From the NCBI RefSeq assembly GCF_027286305.1, contig NZ_CP114599.1, positions 3,505,001-3,569,000 on the forward strand: DNA of 64,000 bases, in the 5' to 3' direction. Below are positions 25,739 to 34,580 of the stretch, piece after piece (positions within the stretch are counted from its first letter, which is position 1; each line of letters opens with the position of its first letter). The translations under genes and the position numbers were made by a program. Source of the stretch: Phenylobacterium sp. NIBR 498073 (GTDB lineage: Bacteria; Pseudomonadota; Alphaproteobacteria; Caulobacterales; Caulobacteraceae). The notes below the pieces were generated by a model. It did no database searches. It had not been told where the DNA came from and worked only from the letters and a program-made list of their open reading frames with translations.

Positions 25739-26815
25739 GTGCGTCTCCCCCAGGCCAGATTGGATCAGGTCCTCGACCGCTTCCGCGAGATCGAGGCGCG
25801 CATGGGCGCGGCCACAGACGGCGCCGAGATCGTGCGTCTGTCCAAGGAACATGCCGAGCTGAAGCCGGTGGCCGATGCGGTGACCGCCGTGGCCCGCGCT
25901 CGCGAGGAACTGCCCGAGCTCGAGGAAATGGCCAAGGCCAGCGACGCCGAGATGGCCGCCCTTGCGCAGGACGAACTGGCCGCCCTCAACGAGCGCCTGC
26001 CGGGACTGGAGCGCGATGTCGCCCTGCTGCTGGCGCCGAAGGACAAGGACGAGAACGCCTCGGCCATCCTGGAAGTGCGCGCCGGCACCGGCGGCGACGA
26101 GGCGGCGCTGTTCGCCGGCGACCTGTTCCGCATGTACCAGCGCTACGCCCAGAGCCGCGGCTGGCGCGTCGAGATCGACTCGATCTCCGAGGGCGAGGTC
26201 GGCGGCTACAAAGAAATCATCGCCTCGATCACCGGCGATGGGGTGTTCGGCCGCCTGAAGTTCGAGAGCGGCGTGCACCGCGTGCAGCGCGTGCCAGAGA
26301 CCGAGGCCGGCGGCCGCATCCACACCTCGGCGGCCACCGTTGCGGTGCTGCCCGAGGTCGAGGACGTCGAGATCGAGATCCGCGACCAGGACCTGCGCAT
26401 CGACACCTACCGCTCGTCCGGCGCCGGCGGCCAGCACGTCAACAAGACCGACTCGGCCGTGCGCATCACCCACCTGCCGACCGGCATCGTGGTCACGTCG
26501 TCCGAGAAGTCGCAGCATCAGAACCGCGCCCGCGCCATGAAGGTGCTGCAGGCGCGCCTCTATGACCAGCAGCGCGAAGCCCTCGACACCGCCCGCGCCG
26601 ACGCCCGCAAGAGCCAGGTCGGCTCCGGCGACCGCTCCGAGCGCATCCGCACCTACAATTTCCCCCAAGGGCGGGTGACCGACCACCGCATCAACCTGAC
26701 CCTCTACAACCTGGCCAAGGTGATGGAGGGCGAGGCGCTGGACGACGTGATCAATCCGCTGATCGCCGAGGACCAGGCTGCACGCCTGGCCGCCCTGGAA
26801 GACGAGTTCAACTAG
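25739..26815 (+). CDS. prfA: Peptide chain release factor 1
   Basis: RF1 reads UAA and UAG stop codons and triggers peptide release. GTG 25739 ([12 protein letters not shown]) gives 358 residues and the expected RF1 N-terminus; an earlier ATG at 25676 overlaps the terminator region and is unlikely. The codon-recognition tripeptide P-x-T is PET (186-188) and the catalytic GGQ is at 230-232 in GAGGQHVNK. The glutamine is the usual target of PrmC, encoded 2.2 kb downstream. The stop codon touches a long intergenic repeat that separates it from the convergent yihY gene. Confidence 0.96.
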   Translation: MRLPQARLDQVLDRFREIEARMGAATDGAEIVRLSKEHAELKPVADAVTAVARAREELPELEEMAKASDAEMAALAQDELAALNERLPGLERDVALLLAPKDKDENASAILEVRAGTGGDEAALFAGDLFRMYQRYAQSRGWRVEIDSISEGEVGGYKEIIASITGDGVFGRLKFESGVHRVQRVPETEAGGRIHTSAATVAVLPEVEDVEIEIRDQDLRIDTYRSSGAGGQHVNKTDSAVRITHLPTGIVVTSSEKSQHQNRARAMKVLQARLYDQQREALDTARADARKSQVGSGDRSERIRTYNFPQGRVTDHRINLTLYNLAKVMEGEALDDVINPLIAEDQAARLAALEDEFN

Positions 26816-26914
26816 AGCATTTTCCGCCGAAGCGGCTACCGGTTCGGCGAAGAAAATGCTCCAGATTCAAAGAGTCATGAGCAATTCTCGATCCAATAGG
26901 ATCGGAAATTGCTC
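26814..26914. repeat. Double-hairpin intergenic repeat with two GANTC sites
   Basis: The first hairpin has arms GAGCATTTTC (26815-26824) and GAAAATGCTC (26852-26861) with an inner pair CGCCGAA/TTCGGCG. The second has GAGCAATT (26879-26886) and AATTGCTC (26907-26914) with an inner pair CGATCC/GGATCG. The linker holds GATTC and GAGTC, both CcrM-type GANTC sites. The element fills the whole gap between the stop codons of prfA and yihY. Long intergenic repeats linked to GANTC sites are known in Caulobacter and relatives. Confidence 0.8.
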
Positions 26915-28113
26915 TAGCGCCGCAGCGCGCGGCGCACCTTGTCTGCCTGGCGCAGGCTGTCGTTGACCGCGCGCGCCTTGATCTTCGAAATGTCCAGGTG
27001 GAACGCCAGCCCGACGCTGTCGGCCATGGCCGCGCCGCGCTCGCCCATCGGCTTCTCAGGTCCGACCGTGGTGTCGATTGCGGTCTGGTGCTCGATCTCG
27101 GCGTTGATCTCGGCGCCCATCAGCACGACCATCACCGAAAACCAGATCCAGGTCATGAAGGCCACGACCGCGCCCAGCGATCCGTAGGTCACGTCATAAT
27201 GGGCGACATTGTTCAGGTACCAGGAAAAGCCCAGCGAGCCGATCAGCCAGAACCCGGCGGCCAGCAACGCGCCGACGCTCACCCAGCGCCACCTGGCCCG
27301 CGCCCGGCAGGGGCCGTAGCGATAGATGACGCAGAAAGCCCCCGCCGCCATGGCCACCAGGACCAGCCAGCGCAGCGGCGCCCAGATCACCGCCAGTTCG
27401 CTCAGGCCCAGGCGCTCGAAGGCGATGGGGGCGGCGATCAGCACCGCCGTCATCACCACCAGGAACAGCAGAGCCCCGAACGTGAAGACATAGGTCAGCA
27501 GGGTGCGATTGAAGAAGTTGCGCTTCTCCTGCTCGTCATAGGCCACGTTCAGCCCGTCGAAGAGCGCCTTCATCCCAGCGTTGGCGGACCAGACCGACAA
27601 GAGCAGGCTGACCAGGAACGCCACCGACAACGTGGCCGAGGGGCGGTTGGCGAGCCGCAGCATCTGCTCGCCGACGATGTTGATCACCTCGGCCGGGAAC
27701 ACGCTGGCCATGCTGGCCAACTGCTGCTGCACGGCGGCGACGTCGGCGATCAGGCCATAGAGCGAGACGAACACCCCCATGGCCGGGAACAGCGCCAGCA
27801 AGGTGTAGAACGTCACCCCGCCGGCCACCGAGGGCAGCCGGTCGCGGCCGATCTCCTGATAGGTGCGCCAGGCGATGTCCTTCCAGCCTTTCGGCGGGAT
27901 CGCATGGGGACCGTGGGCGCTGCGCCCGCGCCGAGGCTCGGCCTCCTCGAATGCGCGCGGCGTGGCGATGGCGTCGACGCTCAAGCGCCCGCGGACATGC
28001 TGGCGACTGCGCCGCCAAAGCTCGGTCATGGCGATGAACCCGACCCAGGGCGCGACGCGCCAGAAAATCCGGGCCGCGCGATCCCACGCCGATCGCTCCT
28101 CCGGATCCGTCAT
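26914..28113 (-). CDS. YihY/BrkB-family membrane protein
   Basis: From ATG 28113 the product has 399 residues; an ATG at 28152 is also in frame but lacks a ribosome site. After a 90-residue cytoplasmic segment there are six hydrophobic helices, starting with LPSVAGGVTFYTLLALFP (the conserved YihY opening) and ending with GAVVAFMTWIWFSVMVVLMGAE (split). The family was once called RNase BN, wrongly; it is now regarded as an inner-membrane protein of uncertain, possibly transport, function. It is convergent with prfA across a repeat. Confidence 0.85.
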   Translation of the reverse strand: MTDPEERSAWDRAARIFWRVAPWVGFIAMTELWRRSRQHVRGRLSVDAIATPRAFEEAEPRRGRSAHGPHAIPPKGWKDIAWRTYQEIGRDRLPSVAGGVTFYTLLALFPAMGVFVSLYGLIADVAAVQQQLASMASVFPAEVINIVGEQMLRLANRPSATLSVAFLVSLLLSVWSANAGMKALFDGLNVAYDEQEKRNFFNRTLLTYVFTFGALLFLVVMTAVLIAAPIAFERLGLSELAVIWAPLRWLVLVAMAAGAFCVIYRYGPCRARARWRWVSVGALLAAGFWLIGSLGFSWYLNNVAHYDVTYGSLGAVVAFMTWIWFSVMVVLMGAEINAEIEHQTAIDTTVGPEKPMGERGAAMADSVGLAFHLDISKIKARAVNDSLRQADKVRRALRR

Positions 28114-28253
28114 CGCCGCCCTTTCTTCACCGCGCCAGACAGGCTGGAACACCCCGATCTTGCCAGCGTTCCGCCGGCCAGACAGCTACCAGCGCAGGCG
28201 CGACTGTGCGAAGACACGACCATCGGCTGAACGTTCAGGACGACGAGGGGCAC

Positions 28254-29030
28254 ATGACCGGTCACATCGCTGCGCTCTACCGACACCCGGTCAAGGGCTT
28301 TACGCCCGAGCGCCTCGACCAGGCCCAACTGACCGTCGGCGGACCCTTCCCCTGCGACCGCCTCTATGCGGTCGAGAACGGCCCCTCCGGCTTCGATCCG
28401 GCCGCCCCGGCCTACATCCCCAAGCAGAAGTTCACGGTGCTGATGTCCATCGCCGAGGTGGCCAAGGCCCGCACCCGCTACGACGATGCCAGCGGCGTCC
28501 TCACGGCGACCGCGCAGGGCCAGCCTGACTTCAGCGGCTCGCTGCAGCAGGCGCAGGGCCGCGAGGCCTTCGCCGCCTGGCTGAGCGCCCTGCTCGGCGA
28601 GGAGGCGCGCGGCGAGCTCAAGGTGCTCGACGCCCCCGGCTACCGGTTCATGGATCACCCGCAGGGCCACGTCTCGATCATCAACCTGGCCAGCGTCCGC
28701 GATCTGGAGGCCAGGATCGGCCGGCCGGTGGACCCGCTGCGATTCCGCGGCAACCTCTATGTCGAGGGCTGGCCCGCCTGGGTCGAGAACGACTGGGAGG
28801 GCCGCGAACTGATGGTCGGCTTCGCCCGCGCCAAGGTGTTCAAGCCCATCGTCCGCTGCGCCGCCACCCACGTGAACCCGGACACCGCCGAGCGCGACAT
28901 GGATGTGGTCAAGGCGTTGTTCGACAACTATGGCCACATGAACCTGGGCATCTATGTCCACGTTACCGATTCTGGACGGATCACGGTCGGCGACGCCGCC
29001 ACCATGCCGTCCCTGGAGCCCGCTGAATGA
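28254..29030 (+). CDS. MOSC-domain protein
   Basis: ATG 28254 follows CGAGGGGC and gives 258 residues. An N-terminal beta-barrel domain (about 5-115, ALYRHPVKGF) precedes the MOSC domain. The invariant MOSC cysteine is C202 in VRCAATHVNPD, and RFRGNLYVEG lies before it. MOSC proteins carry sulfur or bind molybdenum cofactor; YiiM and mARC are examples, reducing N-hydroxylated compounds. No electron-transfer domain is fused here. The stop overlaps the prmC start as ATGA, so the two are translated together. Confidence 0.9.
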   Translation: MTGHIAALYRHPVKGFTPERLDQAQLTVGGPFPCDRLYAVENGPSGFDPAAPAYIPKQKFTVLMSIAEVAKARTRYDDASGVLTATAQGQPDFSGSLQQAQGREAFAAWLSALLGEEARGELKVLDAPGYRFMDHPQGHVSIINLASVRDLEARIGRPVDPLRFRGNLYVEGWPAWVENDWEGRELMVGFARAKVFKPIVRCAATHVNPDTAERDMDVVKALFDNYGHMNLGIYVHVTDSGRITVGDAATMPSLEPAE

Positions 29031-29896
29031 CGCTCACCCTCCTGCAAGCCTGGCAGTCGGCCAAGACGCGCCTGGAGGCCGTCGGTCTCGTCGGGCCGGT
29101 GATCGACGCACGCCTGCTGGTCGAGGCCGCCGCCGACGCCACCCGGGCCGATATCGTCACCGATCCTCACCGAGCTCTGACGCCCGAACAGGAGGAACGC
29201 CTGAGCGACTACGTCTCGCGTCGCGAACGCCGCGAGCCGGTCAGCCATATCCTCGGCCGCAAGGGCTTCTGGAAGGTCATGCTGGCGGTCAACGCCGACG
29301 TCCTGACCCCGCGGCCGGAGACCGAGGTCATCGTCGACTACGTGCTCAAGCAGTTCCCCGAGCAGATGGCCTTCGACATTCTCGACCTCGGCGTCGGCTC
29401 GGGCGCGATCATCCTCTCGATCCTAGCCGAACGCCCGGCCGCCAAGGGCTTGGCCACCGACATCTCCGACGAGGCCCTGGCCGTCGCGCGCGAGAACGCA
29501 TCCAACCTCGGTCTGGCCGGGCGCGTCGCCTTCGCCCGCGGCGACTGGACGGCCGGGCTGCAGGACGCCAGCTTCGATGTCATCGTCTCCAATCCGCCCT
29601 ACATCGCCAGCGAGGTGATCGAGACGCTGGAGCCGGAGGTGCGCCATTTCGACCCGCGCCTTGCCCTGGATGGCGGTCCCGACGGTCTGGACGCCTATCG
29701 CCATCTGGCCCCGGAAATCATGCGCGTGCTGAAGCCGGGCGGCCTTTTCGCCGTCGAGATCGGCTACGACCAGAAGGATCAGGTCGAGGCGCTGTTCAAT
29801 GAAGCCGGCGGCAGTGACGTCTGGACGATCAAGGATTTGTCGACCAACGACCGCGTCGTCGTGGGCGTGAAAAACCCCTTGGAAACGCGCAAGTGA
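29027..29896 (+). CDS. prmC: Release factor glutamine methyltransferase
   Basis: PrmC methylates the GGQ glutamine of RF1 and RF2 and raises termination efficiency. The 289-residue product has the N-terminal helical domain (1-75), the SAM motif ILDLGVGSGAI (118-128) and the catalytic NPPYI (189-193). The start overlaps the MOSC stop by four bases. prfA lies 2.2 kb upstream, the usual association being interrupted here by yihY and the MOSC gene. Confidence 0.95.
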   Translation: MTLTLLQAWQSAKTRLEAVGLVGPVIDARLLVEAAADATRADIVTDPHRALTPEQEERLSDYVSRRERREPVSHILGRKGFWKVMLAVNADVLTPRPETEVIVDYVLKQFPEQMAFDILDLGVGSGAIILSILAERPAAKGLATDISDEALAVARENASNLGLAGRVAFARGDWTAGLQDASFDVIVSNPPYIASEVIETLEPEVRHFDPRLALDGGPDGLDAYRHLAPEIMRVLKPGGLFAVEIGYDQKDQVEALFNEAGGSDVWTIKDLSTNDRVVVGVKNPLETRK

Positions 29897-30146
29897 ATCG
29901 CTAAGTCTTTATCTCGTCTCCACCCAATTCGCCGGTGCTAGAGGTTCAGGACGCCCTGGGATCACAGGACGTACAACCGCTCCGGCAGGCGCGCAGGCTT
30001 AGCGTGTCTCGCGCCTCAAGGTCAGGGCGGACGACGGAGAACACTTACGTCTTCAACACGGACTTACGGGCGAACGGCCCGACCAAGGCGAGAGGATAGA
30101 CCGCGCGCGCACCGGCGAAAGACCGACGCGGCGGCGGACACAGCGA

Positions 30147-31157
30147 ATGAGAGATTTCAAGGGTATGAAGCGCCAGCGCGGCCGCAATCGCGGTGGCGGC
30201 GGCGGCAAGCCGCAGCAGCAGAACGCGAACCGGGCCTTCGACTCCAATGGCCCGGACGGCGTGAAGGTGCGCGGCAACGCCCAGCACGTCTTCGAAAAAT
30301 ACCAGCAGCTCGCCCGGGACGCTTCGTCGTCCGGCGACCGCGTTCTGGCTGAGAACTACCTGCAGCACGCCGAGCACTACTTCCGCGTCGTGCGCGCCAT
30401 GCAGCCGACCAAGCCCGCCGCCGAGATCCTCGGCCGCGACACCTTCTCCGGCGGCCTCGACATCGACTTCGAGGACGAGAGCGGCGCCCAGGCTGCGGCG
30501 GCGGAAGCTGAAGCGGCGGCCAATGAGGCCGCTGAATCGGGCGAGAACAACGAAGTCGAAGGCCAACAGGCCCGCGGCGAGCGTTGGCGCGATCGCGACG
30601 ACCGCCAGGACCGGCCGCGCGACGACCGTCAGCGCAACGACCGCTTCGAAGGCCGCAACCGCGACCGCAACGACCGCTACCGCGATCGCGACGACCGCCC
30701 CCGTGACGACCGTCCGCGGGACGACCGTCCGCGGGACGAGCGCCCCCGCGATGATCGGCCCCGCGCCGAGCGCGAGGATCGCCGCGATCGCGACGACCGT
30801 CCGCGCAGCGAGCGTTTCGAAGGCCGTCGTGACCGCGAAGATCGTGGCGAACGTCCGGACCGCGCCGAGCGGACTGAACGGCAGGACCGCCCCGAGCGCG
30901 ATCCGCTGGCTGTCGTCGAGCCCAAGGCCGCGCCGCTGGTCGCGACCGAACAACAAGCTTCGCCCGTGCTGCGCGACGAGGACGGCGGCGAAAGCCACGC
31001 TCCGGCCTTCCTGAAGGCTCCGCGCGCGCCGCGGGCGCCGAAGGCCGAGGCTCCGGCCGCGGCCGAGGGTGAGGAAAAGCCCAAGGCTCGCCGTCGCCGC
31101 GCCCCGCGCAGCTTCGAGGGCGGTGAAGCTTCTTCGAACGAGACTGAAGAAGCCTGA
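30147..31157 (+). CDS. DUF4167 protein with Arg/Asp repeat region
   Basis: The 336-residue product begins with a basic Gly-rich segment (RQRGRNRGGGGGKPQQQN). The DUF4167 core at about 25-90 (FEKYQQLARDASSSGDRVLAENYLQHAEHYFRV, split) is found in most alphaproteobacteria. From about residue 148 to 255 it is a low-complexity run of RDRDDR, RPRDDRPRD and similar units, then an Ala/Glu/Lys tail. The composition suggests an RNA-binding or phase-separating protein, which is inference. The 250-base gap before it shows no other gene and may be a long 5' leader. A strong terminator follows. Confidence 0.88.
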   Translation: MRDFKGMKRQRGRNRGGGGGKPQQQNANRAFDSNGPDGVKVRGNAQHVFEKYQQLARDASSSGDRVLAENYLQHAEHYFRVVRAMQPTKPAAEILGRDTFSGGLDIDFEDESGAQAAAAEAEAAANEAAESGENNEVEGQQARGERWRDRDDRQDRPRDDRQRNDRFEGRNRDRNDRYRDRDDRPRDDRPRDDRPRDERPRDDRPRAEREDRRDRDDRPRSERFEGRRDREDRGERPDRAERTERQDRPERDPLAVVEPKAAPLVATEQQASPVLRDEDGGESHAPAFLKAPRAPRAPKAEAPAAAEGEEKPKARRRRAPRSFEGGEASSNETEEA

Positions 31158-31185
31158 GGCCAGCGCCTGGGCTCTGGAAACGATC

Positions 31186-31212
31186 AACCCCTCCCTCGCG
31201 GGAGGGGTTTTT
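31186..31212 (+). terminator. Intrinsic terminator of the DUF4167 gene
   Basis: AACCCCTCCC, loop TCGC, GGGAGGGGTT (31186-31209) running into a T-tract. It also separates the gene from the convergent TonB receptor, whose stop is 10 bases further on. Confidence 0.92.
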
Positions 31213-31221
31213 CTTTGCCCT

Positions 31222-33252
31222 CTAGAACTTGTAGCCGACGCCGAGCCGGAAGCTGCGCCCGGGCAGTGGGGCCAGGTCCTTCAGGAACGAGGCATGCTCG
31301 CGCGCCTCGGCGTCGTTGAGGTTCCGCCCTTCCAGGAACAGCCGCAGCTTGCGGTCGGCGAACGGCGTCGCCGACAGGTAGGCGTTGATCATCTGATAGC
31401 TGTCGGTCGGCAGCTCGAACTCGGCCACGCGATCCTGCTCGCCCACGTGGCGCAGCTCCAGCTTGCCGGTCCACCAGTCGCCGTCGAACACCGCCCGGCC
31501 GGTCACCGACCACGGCGGAATGCGAGCCGGCGGGCCGAGGTCGGTGTCGCCGTGGACGTAGTCGGCCGCGCCCTGCAGCGAGAAGCTGCGCGCGCCGTCC
31601 TGCCACAGCCGGAACGAGGCCTCGGCCTCGGCGCCGTAGAAGGTCGCGTCGGTCTGCAGGTAGTCGAAGACCGCAAAGCCGCTCTCCGGGTCGACCTGGC
31701 CGTTCGGACGCAGGTCGATAAAGCCGTCGTACTTCACGGCGAAGGCGTGCAGGTCGATCTCCCAGGGGCCCTCGCCATAGTGGACCGTGGCGTCGAGCGA
31801 GTAGGAGACCTCCGAATCCAAGTCGGAATTGCCGACCTCGAAGCCGCGGGTCGCCGCATGGGCGCCGTTGGCGAACAGCTCCGCCTCGGTCGGCGCCCGC
31901 GCCGCGCGTGAGGCCGACAGCCCCAGGAACCAGCCCTCTGCCGGGCGCAGGAAGCCGCCGATGCTGGCCGAGACGTTGGTGAAGTCGCGCGAGGCGGCGT
32001 CGGTCTCCAGCTCCCGGCGGTCGAGCCGCAGGCCGCCCTCGACGCCCCAGGTGTCGTTGTCCAGCCGCTGCAAGGTGAACAGGCCGAGTTCGCGGGTTTC
32101 GGTCGAGGGCACATAGGCTTCTTCGCCGACCGCATCGAGCGTCCGCGACAGCGCCTGCAGGCCGACCGCGCCCTGCCAGCCGCCGCGCGCCTTCTGCACC
32201 AGCTCGGCCCGCGCTTCCCAGCCCTCGGATAGGAACTGGGTGCCGATATGGCCCCCCTCCAGCTCAGCGTGCTCATAGTCGGCGTAGCCGGCTGAGACCT
32301 TGAGCTGGTCGAACAGCCCAAGGTCGAGGTTCAAGCCTCCGCGCAGGTCGTAGCGCGTCTGCTTCAGATCGATCTGGACGCCGCCGTCTTCGTCCTCGTG
32401 CCCATGGTCGTGGTCGTGATCTTCACCCGCCTCGTGCGCGTGGCCGGGGACGCCATAGGTCGTGTCCGTGCGCTTGACCGCGACGCCCAGGAAGCCCTTG
32501 TCGCCGACATAGGAGACCCCGCCGCCATAGGCGTCCAGCCGCACCGCGGTGTTGGCGACGGTCGAGGGCTCCTTGCCCAGGTACTCCTCGCCCTCGGCGG
32601 CCATGAACCGGCGCGACTCCGCCGGCGAGGGAATGTCGTAGTCAGAGCTTTCGCGGTGCAGGCCGTCCAGGCTGAACACCCAGCCGCCGACGCCCGCCTT
32701 GACCGAAGCCGACACCGCCGAACCCTCGTCGACGCTCGTGCCCGAGGCCAGCAGGCGGCCATGGACGCCCTCGACCTTGGTGCTCGAAATGCGGTCGTCG
32801 ATGATGTTGACGATGCCGCCGATCGCCGACCCGCCATAGGCCAGGGCCGAGGGCCCGCGCAGCACCTCGATCCGCTCGGCCTCCTGCGGGTCGTTGGCCA
32901 CCTGGTGGTCAGGCGACAGCGCCGAGGCGTCGATCATCCCGACGCCGTTGCTCAGCACCAGCACCCGCGGCCCGGCCAGGCCCCGGATCACCGGCCGGCT
33001 CGCGCCGGGCCCGAAGAAGGTCGAGCGCACGCCGGGCAGGCCCGACAGAACATCCCCGAGGCCCGCGGAAGGCGCGGCGTCCAGGTCGTCGCGCTTCATG
33101 ACCTCGACGCTGGTCGTCACCGAGTCCATCGAGACGACATAGGGCGCGGCGGTCACCACCAGCTCGGAGACCTCCTTGGCCGCCTCGGCATGGGCCGATC
33201 CCGCGGACAGCGCAGCGGCGCCGGCGGCGGCGAGCAGGTAGGTCTTGGTCAT
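31222..33252 (-). CDS. TonB-dependent outer-membrane receptor, probable zinc importer (ZnuD-like)
   Basis: The 676-residue precursor has a signal peptide cut near AHA (22), a TonB-box-like SELVVTA (29-35), a plug domain (about 45-155, GGSAIGGIVNIIDDR) and a 22-strand barrel ending in the expected aromatic GYKF. A loop at 271-285 carries six histidines (GHAHEAGEDHDHDHGH) plus acidic residues, as in the Neisseria zinc receptor ZnuD. The gene is divergent from zur with two Zur-box palindromes between. Zinc, perhaps as a chelate, is the likely cargo, induced when zinc is scarce. Confidence 0.9.
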   Translation of the reverse strand: MTKTYLLAAAGAAALSAGSAHAEAAKEVSELVVTAAPYVVSMDSVTTSVEVMKRDDLDAAPSAGLGDVLSGLPGVRSTFFGPGASRPVIRGLAGPRVLVLSNGVGMIDASALSPDHQVANDPQEAERIEVLRGPSALAYGGSAIGGIVNIIDDRISSTKVEGVHGRLLASGTSVDEGSAVSASVKAGVGGWVFSLDGLHRESSDYDIPSPAESRRFMAAEGEEYLGKEPSTVANTAVRLDAYGGGVSYVGDKGFLGVAVKRTDTTYGVPGHAHEAGEDHDHDHGHEDEDGGVQIDLKQTRYDLRGGLNLDLGLFDQLKVSAGYADYEHAELEGGHIGTQFLSEGWEARAELVQKARGGWQGAVGLQALSRTLDAVGEEAYVPSTETRELGLFTLQRLDNDTWGVEGGLRLDRRELETDAASRDFTNVSASIGGFLRPAEGWFLGLSASRAARAPTEAELFANGAHAATRGFEVGNSDLDSEVSYSLDATVHYGEGPWEIDLHAFAVKYDGFIDLRPNGQVDPESGFAVFDYLQTDATFYGAEAEASFRLWQDGARSFSLQGAADYVHGDTDLGPPARIPPWSVTGRAVFDGDWWTGKLELRHVGEQDRVAEFELPTDSYQMINAYLSATPFADRKLRLFLEGRNLNDAEAREHASFLKDLAPLPGRSFRLGVGYKF

Positions 33253-33302
33253 GTGGACGCCTCGGCAAACTCACGGCCGCGGACTTGAAACGGCCGCGCC
33301 GT

Positions 33303-33335
33303 GTTACGAAATAACATCGACCGTTATGAGATAAC
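33303..33335. promoter_or_regulatory. Two Zur-box-like palindromes
   Basis: GTTACGAAATAAC (33303-33315) and GTTATGAGATAAC (33323-33335) share the form GTTAY-GAR-ATAAC; the second is a perfect palindrome. They are 20 bases apart centre to centre, about two helical turns, so two dimers would bind one face. They lie 51 bases upstream of the receptor ATG and 61 bases before zur. Confidence 0.8.
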
Positions 33336-33395
33336 ATAACCATCCGTCAAGCAGCATCGCTTGCGGACCAGCCGGGAGGCAGGTAGCCAAGGCAT

Positions 33396-33878
33396 ATGGG
33401 AAGCGAGTGTCATCACGCGGACGGCGCGCATCCGGGCCTCAAGGGTCACGCCCTGACCCACGCGCTCGGCGCGGCCGAGACCCGCTGCGTGGCGACGCAG
33501 GAGCGGCTGACCGCCCCGCGCCGCCGGGTGCTGGAGCTGCTGCTCGAGGCCGACGGCCCGCAGAAGGCCTATGACCTGATCGCCGCCTTCGGCGAACACG
33601 GCGAACCGGCCAAGCCGCCGACCGTCTACCGCGCGCTGGAGTTTCTCGAGCGCCTGGGCTTCGCCCACCGGATCGAGAGCCTGAACGCCTACGTGCCCTG
33701 CCGCCACGACGGCGGCGAGCACCGCGCCGCCTTCCTGATCTGCGACTGCTGCGGCGCGGCCCAGGAGTTCGAACCCGACTTCACCGCCCAGCTCGCCGCC
33801 GCCGAGGCGGCGGGCTACCAGGTCGCGACCATCACCCTGGAAGCCCGCGGCCGCTGCGCGGCCTGCCGCGGCGGCTAA
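33396..33878 (+). CDS. zur: Zinc uptake regulator of the Fur family
   Basis: The 160-residue product has a His-rich N-terminus (CHHADGAHPGLKGHALTHAL), a winged helix (about 35-95, with AKPPTVYRALEFLERLGFAHRI split) and a dimer domain with two CxxC pairs, C116/C119 and C154/C157, that hold the structural zinc. H91 and C102 lie where the Zur sensory site is expected. Zur with zinc represses uptake genes; the divergent ZnuD-like receptor and the intervening palindromes support Zur rather than Fur. It ends overlapping the convergent GNAT gene. Confidence 0.92.
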   Translation: MGSECHHADGAHPGLKGHALTHALGAAETRCVATQERLTAPRRRVLELLLEADGPQKAYDLIAAFGEHGEPAKPPTVYRALEFLERLGFAHRIESLNAYVPCRHDGGEHRAAFLICDCCGAAQEFEPDFTAQLAAAEAAGYQVATITLEARGRCAACRGG

Positions 33879-34372
33879 GGCCGCAGCCGCGCCATCGCGA
33901 TGGCGTCGACGTGCTCGCCGTCGCGCCAGGCATAGCTACGCATAACCCCCTCGCGCTCGAAACCGAAACGTTCGTAAAGTGCGATGGCGCGGGCGTTGTC
34001 GCTCCACACCGTGAGTTCCAAGCGCTGCAGCCCCAGCCAGCGGTCGGCCTGCTCCACGGCCGCCGCCAGCAAGGCCGTGCCGACGCCCCGGCCGGCATAG
34101 CCGTCGTGGACCGCCATGCCGAACGTGCCGACCTGACTGCGACGCCCCTCGAGGCGGCTGAGGCCCAGGCTGCCGACGACCTTGCCGCCGATCACCGCGA
34201 CGAGCATCGTTTGGGTCGCTGACGTAGTCTTGAAACGCTCGCGCCGCGTCGCGACGCTGGTGAACGGGACCTGCATGGTTCCCCAGACGGCGCGGGGCTG
34301 GTTCATCGTCTCGGTCAGGTCGGGCACGTCATCCGGCTCGGCGGCTCGGATCAATATCTCGTCTTGGCTCAT
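33875..34372 (-). CDS. GNAT acetyltransferase, YhhY-like
   Basis: The 165-residue product follows E. coli YhhY closely in pattern: LIRAAEPDDVPDL, TMQVPF, FGMAVHDGYAGRGVGTALL with the acetyl-CoA loop, LELTVWSDNARAIALYERFGFEREG, and Y-A-RDGE-VDA at the end. YhhY N-acetylates certain amino acids such as phenylalanine and methionine; whether this one does is inference. The ATG has GAGAGAAG upstream. Its 5' leader contains a terminator and a possible leader peptide (34408-34540), so expression may be attenuated. Confidence 0.85.
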   Translation of the reverse strand: MSQDEILIRAAEPDDVPDLTETMNQPRAVWGTMQVPFTSVATRRERFKTTSATQTMLVAVIGGKVVGSLGLSRLEGRRSQVGTFGMAVHDGYAGRGVGTALLAAAVEQADRWLGLQRLELTVWSDNARAIALYERFGFEREGVMRSYAWRDGEHVDAIAMARLRP

Positions 34373-34407
34373 CGTCTTCTCTCGGTGGGCCGGAGAACGG
34401 GGCCATG

Positions 34408-34540
34408 AAAAAAGCCCCGTCCTTGCGGCGGGGCTGGTGGGGCGAAATGCGGCTGAACGGTCCTAGCGCACGACATCCCTCACCGATCCCGCTTGGGCGG
34501 TTCGGCAGGTCATGTGCATAAGGGTCGCGAAAGCGGTCAT
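34408..34540 (-). promoter_or_regulatory. Attenuator-like leader of the YhhY-type gene
   Basis: Read leftward, a 25-codon frame (34540-34463) encodes MTAFATLMHMTCRTAQAGSV and five more residues, then TAG. Inside it CCGAACCGC can pair with GCGGGATCGG. It is followed by a terminator hairpin AGCCCCG/CGGGGCT (34413-34435) with six U (34408-34413), 35 bases before the acetyltransferase ATG. A terminator between promoter and gene is the hallmark of attenuation. The leader peptide has a weak ribosome site, so it is the less certain part. Confidence 0.55.
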
Positions 34541-34580
34541 GCGACCAGCCTAGCCGACAACGTAGATATCTGGAAAGCCG

